A model generated the notes under the pieces. That model was not told the origin of the DNA and searched no databases. It saw only the letters and a list, made by a program, of their open reading frames with translations. Positions 32,101-34,881 of a stretch of DNA of 34,881 bases are shown here, in pieces. Origin of the DNA: an uncultured Collinsella sp. (GTDB lineage Bacteria; Actinomycetota; Coriobacteriia; Coriobacteriales; Coriobacteriaceae); assembly GCA_947001705.1 (NCBI GenBank), contig CAMQHT010000025.1, positions 1 to 34,881 of the forward strand. The letters are read 5' to 3'. The position numbers and the translations under genes were made by a program. Position 1 is the first letter of the stretch; each line of letters opens with the position of its first letter.

Positions 32101-32850
32101 CTCCATGTAGCGGTCGAAGGCTTGCTGCACCACGGCGTCGTCGATCGTCACGTCGTCCAGGACGGTGCCGAAGGTGGTGTGGCGGCAGTGATCGGACCAG
32201 TAGGTGTCGATCACGCGGATCTCGGTGATGGTGGGGTCGCGGTCCTCATCGCGGAAGTACTGCTGGCAGAAGGCGATGTCCGCCTCGTCCATGGCAAGGC
32301 CGCGATCGGCGATAAAGGCGGCAAGGCCGGCCTCGTCGAGCTCGCGGAAGCCGTCGAGCACCTCGACGGGCTGGGGCTCGGGGGTCTCCATGTACAGCGT
32401 CTCGGGCAGGTCGAGCGAGGCGATGCGCGCCTCGACGGGGTTCACCACGTAGTGCTTGATGGCTTCGATGGCGGCTTCGTCCAGAGCGCCCGAGATCATA
32501 TAGACCTTGGCGGAGCGCACGGCGGGGCGCTCGCCCTGGCTGATGAGCTGCACGCACTCACTGGCGGAGTCGGCGCGCTGGTCAAACTGGCCAGGCAGGA
32601 ATTCGACGGCAAAGACGGCGCCATCGCTTGCGGGGAGCTCGTCATAGGTCATATCGACCTGGGGCTCGCTAAAGACGGTCGGCACGCAGGAGCGGAAAAG
32701 CTCCTCGTCGATGCCCTCGACGTCGTAGCGGTTGATGATCCTCAGGGCCTCGATGCCCTTGATGCCGAGAATTTCGGTCAGCTCGCCCTTGAGCTGCTGA
32801 GCCTCGACGTCGAACCCGGGTTTCTTCTCCACGTAGATACGAGAGACCAT
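29104..32850 (-). CDS. purL: Phosphoribosylformylglycinamidine synthase, single-chain
   Basis: 1248 aa. ATG 32850 is chosen (AGGA 5 nt upstream, and MVSRIYVEKKPGFD is the typical start). It catalyses FGAR + glutamine + ATP to FGAM in purine synthesis, in the cytoplasm. Evidence includes VIDTYWSDHCRHTTFGT in the N-terminal region, the two AIR-synthase-type halves (NHPTEIEPFGGAATCVGG; GGKDSMSG), and a C-terminal class I glutaminase. The glutaminase has VFPGNNCEYDSARAFRAAG, nucleophile C1085 in GICNGFQ, and His/Glu in MGHAERR (about 1215 and 1217). It is the large fused form in which PurL, PurQ and PurS roles are one protein. No other pur gene is adjacent. A terminator follows and the promoter region is shared with the divergent antiporter. 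Confidence 0.97.
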   Translation of the reverse strand: MVSRIYVEKKPGFDVEAQQLKGELTEILGIKGIEALRIINRYDVEGIDEELFRSCVPTVFSEPQVDMTYDELPASDGAVFAVEFLPGQFDQRADSASECVQLISQGERPAVRSAKVYMISGALDEAAIEAIKHYVVNPVEARIASLDLPETLYMETPEPQPVEVLDGFRELDEAGLAAFIADRGLAMDEADIAFCQQYFRDEDRDPTITEIRVIDTYWSDHCRHTTFGTVLDDVTIDDAVVQQAFDRYMEMRHELGRDAKPVCLMDMGTIGAKYLKKTGIMTDVDESEEINACTVKVKVDVDGEDQDWLFLFKNETHNHPTEIEPFGGAATCVGGAIRDPLSGRSYVYQAMRVTGAGDPTVPVSETLEGKLPQRKLVTTAAAGYSSYGNQIGLATGQVNELYHPGYVAKRMEVGAVVGATPANHVRRECPAPTDKIILLGGRTGRDGIGGATGSSKTQNTESIETSGAEVQKGNAPVERKLQRLFRRGDACRLIKRCNDFGAGGVSVAVGELADGLYVDLDTVTKKYDGLDGTELAISESQERMACAVADGDVEEFMGYAAEENLEATVIAEVTAEPRMRMAWNGVAIVDLSREFLNSNGAPKHQVAHVCARSVWQPSWAGTTLAERMTSLVTDLNVASNKGLSERFDSTIGAATVLMPFGGKTQLTPSSAMVAKFPVDGETTTASAMAWGFNPYLMEADQFAGAYLSVVESIAKLVAAGFEHKRAYLSFQEYFERLRTEAERWGKPTAAVLGALMAQVDLGAGAIGGKDSMSGSFEDETGELNVPPTLISFAVAVGKAARAVSPEFKGLTHRVVRIAPATYGQDYRPDAQQLLAAFDAVEALTATGNALAISTPGYGCGAESLFKMCVGNQIGIELAEDVDVESLFTPLYGSFIVELAEDAELPEVADGVVVEPLGTTVEGYVIDTGSEVIELAKLQEAWESGIEGVFAYRSAGETPEVETIDFRAKDIHVYGGAKIARPRVIIPVFPGNNCEYDSARAFRAAGAEADTFVINNLTPEAVAESTHELARRIRQSQIVMIPGGFSGGDEPDGSAKFITAFFRAPEVTEAVRDLLKARDGLMLGICNGFQALIKLGLVPYGDIVDATPDAPTLTFNTIGRHQSRLVRTRISSNLSPWLSQCSLDDPYTVAISHGEGRFVANDEVLAQLIANGQVATQYVGEDGKPSMDLSVNPNGSALAIEGITSPDGRVLGKMGHAERRGDNLYRNVPEHVPGDKFMPIFESGVAYFA

Positions 32851-32959
32851 TGGTTCCTGCCTTCCTAATCGGTTGGGCGTACGGTACGGTATGCGGCAGC
32901 GGTCGGTTAACGGGGCAAGCCTCGCGGTCGCCTTGAGCCACATGTTTGTAAACCTCACT

Positions 32960-32965
32960 ATGATA
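32960..32965 (-). promoter_or_regulatory. Putative -10 box of purL
   Basis: TATCAT on the minus strand lies about 110 bp before the purL start codon, with no good -35. The leader would be about 100 nt and contains a CCGTACCGTACG stretch. I looked for purine or PRPP riboswitch features and saw none convincing. Confidence 0.3.
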
Positions 32966-33034
32966 CGACAGCTCGCGGCGCGTTGAGGACGGCGAGGGTG
33001 CTACAGTGAAGCGCAATCAAGAGAAAGGCATCAC

Positions 33035-34597
33035 ATGGCATTCGTTTCGCTCGCCATCATCGCACTCGTGGCCTTTGCGAGTCCTTTTATCGCCTCGGCG
33101 ATTCCCGGAAAACCCGTTCCCGAGACGGTCTTTTTGCTCGTGTTCGGCGCGGTGCTGGGGCCTCATATGCTCGGCTTTATCCATGTAGATGCCGAGGTCT
33201 CGCTCGTGTCCGAGCTCGGCCTGGCCTTTTTGTTCCTGCTTGCCGGTTTTGAGATCGATCCCAAGAACATCACGGGCGTCGAGGGGCGCTACGGTATGGC
33301 CACGTGGGTCGTCACGTTTGGCATCGCCTGGCTTGCCGTGCGCTTTACCCCGTGGTTCTCGGTTAGCCATTTCGACGGTATCGCCGTGACGCTGGCACTC
33401 ACTTCGACGGCGCTCGGCACGCTCGTGCCCATCATGCGCGAGCGTTCGCTCGCCGGCACGCGTGTGGGCGACTCCATCCTTGCCTATGGCACATGGGGAG
33501 AGCTCGGTCCCGTGCTCGCCATGTCGGTGCTGCTCTCCGCTCGTACTGGTATCCAGACGCTCGTGATCCTTGGCCTGTTTGCTGTGGTCTGCGTGCTGTT
33601 GGCCGTGGTCCCGAGCCGCTCCAAGCGCGTGGGTAGTCGCTTCTTTACGTTTGTCGAGGAACGGGCCGACACAACGTCGCAGACGTTCGTGCGCCTGACG
33701 GTGCTCATCCTGGTCACGCTCGTGGCGTTTTCCGCCATCTTTGACCTCGACATCGTGTTGGGCTCTTTTGCTGCCGGCTTTGTCCTGCGCTATATCATCC
33801 CCGAGGGCAACCATACGCTCGAGACCAAGCTCGATGGCCTGGCCTATGGCTTTTTGATTCCGGTGTTCTTTACCGTGTCGGGCGCAAAGATCGACCTGAC
33901 GGCCGTGGCATCGCGCCCGGGTCTGCTCGCGGGTTTTATCGTGGCGTTGCTGATTATTCGTGCCGTGCCCATTCTCATCTCTATGGGCATTTGTCCCGCG
34001 ACGCGCGATGTGTCGGCGTATGGCCGCATTACCGTGGCCCTGTACTGCACCACGGCCCTGCCAATCATCGTTGCCGTGACAAGCGTTGCCGTCAACGCGG
34101 GCGCGCTGTCGCAAGATATTGCGTCGGTCATGGTTGCCGCTGGTGCCATCACGGTGTTCTTGATGCCGCTGCTCGCGCAGCTCTTCTACCGCGTGGTGGA
34201 TGCTGCGCCGGTTGCCGCCGTGGCAGAGGTTGCCGAGCATCCATCCGATGCGCTCGACATCCTGCGCGCCCATCACGACCTAGCGAGCTTGCTCGCGCGC
34301 GAGCATGAGCTGCTGACTTCGCATGGCCATGGTCGCGTATTCGAGGGCCTGCCTACGCTCGATACGATTGCCGAGCGTCTTTCCGCCGAGGCGGCGAGCG
34401 GCCATATCGATGCCCGTATTGTGGACGCGGCACATCTTCTTGCCGATAAGACCTATGGAGACGAGGTCGACCCGTCCGAGCTGACTCCGCGCGAGCGTCG
34501 CCGCCTGGAGCGCGCCAAGCTCGCCGTGCGCGAATACCGCCGCCGCATGCTGGAGCTCTATGCAAGAGAAGAAGCCCAGGACGACGACGGCAGGTAG
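33035..34597 (+). CDS. CPA2-family cation/proton antiporter
   Basis: 520 aa; ATG 33035 with GAGAAAGG upstream. It has about twelve membrane helices. Typical CPA2 (Kef/NapA-like) stretches are PVPETVFLLVFGAVLGP, LGLAFLFLLAGFEID, ALTSTALGTLVPIM and DIVLGSFAAGFVLR. The C-terminal about 120 residues are cytoplasmic and highly charged, ending in an Arg-rich helix (RERRRLERAKLAVREYRRR). No RCK/TrkA nucleotide-binding domain is seen, unlike KefB and KefC. It likely exchanges Na+ or K+ for H+ in pH or ion homeostasis. It is divergent from purL. Confidence 0.88.
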   Translation: MAFVSLAIIALVAFASPFIASAIPGKPVPETVFLLVFGAVLGPHMLGFIHVDAEVSLVSELGLAFLFLLAGFEIDPKNITGVEGRYGMATWVVTFGIAWLAVRFTPWFSVSHFDGIAVTLALTSTALGTLVPIMRERSLAGTRVGDSILAYGTWGELGPVLAMSVLLSARTGIQTLVILGLFAVVCVLLAVVPSRSKRVGSRFFTFVEERADTTSQTFVRLTVLILVTLVAFSAIFDLDIVLGSFAAGFVLRYIIPEGNHTLETKLDGLAYGFLIPVFFTVSGAKIDLTAVASRPGLLAGFIVALLIIRAVPILISMGICPATRDVSAYGRITVALYCTTALPIIVAVTSVAVNAGALSQDIASVMVAAGAITVFLMPLLAQLFYRVVDAAPVAAVAEVAEHPSDALDILRAHHDLASLLAREHELLTSHGHGRVFEGLPTLDTIAERLSAEAASGHIDARIVDAAHLLADKTYGDEVDPSELTPRERRRLERAKLAVREYRRRMLELYAREEAQDDDGR

Positions 34598-34642
34598 CGA
34601 GGCGGTCCTTCGGAGAGACCAGGGACGGATGAAGCCCCTGGC

Positions 34643-34749
34643 GGAAAGTACATCCCGGTTTGAAGGCTCGGAATGGGACGCGTTTTCCGGAACAAGGCCC
34701 TTTGGAAAGTGCACCCCATTCTGAGCCGAAAACCTGGGATGCAGTTTCC
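34643..34749. repeat. Two inverted copies of a 46-bp palindromic unit (REPIN-like)
   Basis: Unit 1 (34643-34688) and unit 2 (34704-34749) are the reverse complements of each other at most positions and are separated by 15 bp. Each unit is itself an imperfect palindrome (GGAAAnTGCA..CCCA mirrored by TGGG.TGCA..TTTCC). This is the organisation of REP doublets (REPINs). The unit could also act as a strong hairpin 45 bp past the antiporter stop. Copy number elsewhere in the genome is unknown from this window. Confidence 0.72.
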
Positions 34750-34795
34750 TTTTCGAACAGAAGAAGGCGCGCTGCCTGCTATTGCATTAGGGCCG

Positions 34796-34881
34796 CCCGC
34801 CGGGGGGAATAACGGGGGGGAGGGGTTTAAATTTGGGGGGGTTTTAAAAAAAAAACACGTATTTGACCATAAGGGAAATTT
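34796..34881. other. Low-complexity contig edge
   Basis: Runs of G, T and A (from GCCCGCCGGGGGGAATAACG onward) replace the normal base mixture. No gene is visible. It mirrors the artefact-like sequence at positions 50-180, so both window ends are probably contig ends. Confidence 0.6.

Noticed and set aside
32851..33034. Purine-type riboswitch in the purL leader
   Set aside because: I could not find the conserved junction sequences or the expected terminator/antiterminator pair; only a plain leader is visible.
1..34881. CRISPR arrays, tRNA/rRNA genes, IS elements or prophage
   Set aside because: No regularly spaced repeats, no cloverleaf or rRNA signatures, and no transposase, integrase or phage structural protein were seen.

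Overview
The window reads as a chromosomal contig from a high-GC, anaerobic gut actinobacterium of the class Coriobacteriia, most likely Collinsella or a close relative. The grounds are codon and GC use, strong GGAGG-type ribosome sites, frequent GTG starts, a Ski2-like helicase with an actinobacterial C-terminal region, and a ferredoxin-linked lactate dehydrogenase/Etf module. The genus is inferred from impression, not from a search. Both extreme ends are low-complexity homopolymer sequence that looks like contig-edge artefact. I found no rRNA, tRNA, CRISPR array, transposase or phage structural gene.

Layout. 1-5.1 kb (mostly minus): a Ski2-like RNA helicase, a TrmB-like tRNA m7G methyltransferase, and a SAM methyltransferase closely resembling eukaryotic Trm9/ALKBH8. 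A 119-bp inverted-repeat element lies between helicase and trmB. 5.3-9.8 kb (plus): a membrane-tethered XRE regulator overlapping a DUF4097 beta-repeat membrane protein, a terminator, then an Elp3-type radical SAM/GNAT tRNA-modifying enzyme and an anchored spermidine-synthase-like protein. 9.8-15.4 kb (minus): a three-gene operon (TerB_N/TerB_C protein, BrxD-like P-loop ATPase, Lhr-like DEAD/DEAH helicase) with the composition of the Shango anti-phage system. 15.5-16.2 kb: a DUF554 membrane protein. 16.35-19.56 kb (minus): a five-gene envelope cluster including a roughly 93-aa protein that is little more than a signal peptide plus a sortase-like LAQTG anchor. 19.9-23.5 kb (plus): FAD-linked 2-hydroxyacid (lactate) dehydrogenase, EtfB, and EtfA with a fused two-cluster ferredoxin domain, matching the architecture of electron-confurcating lactate dehydrogenases. 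23.5-28 kb: an HD-domain hydrolase (minus), AzlC/AzlD exporter, a KdgT-family permease and a membrane GGDEF protein. 28-34.6 kb: an EamA transporter and full-length PurL on the minus strand, then a divergent CPA2-type cation/proton antiporter. The window closes with two inverted copies of a 46-bp palindromic unit (REPIN-like).

How genes may work together. The Trm9-like protein and Elp3 would act consecutively on wobble uridine 34 (cm5U, then its methyl ester) if both keep the eukaryotic chemistry; this pairing is the most interesting biochemical suggestion here. The TerB/ATPase/helicase operon is the clear defence candidate. The dehydrogenase/EtfAB operon would oxidise lactate or a related hydroxyacid with NAD+, driven by reduced ferredoxin.
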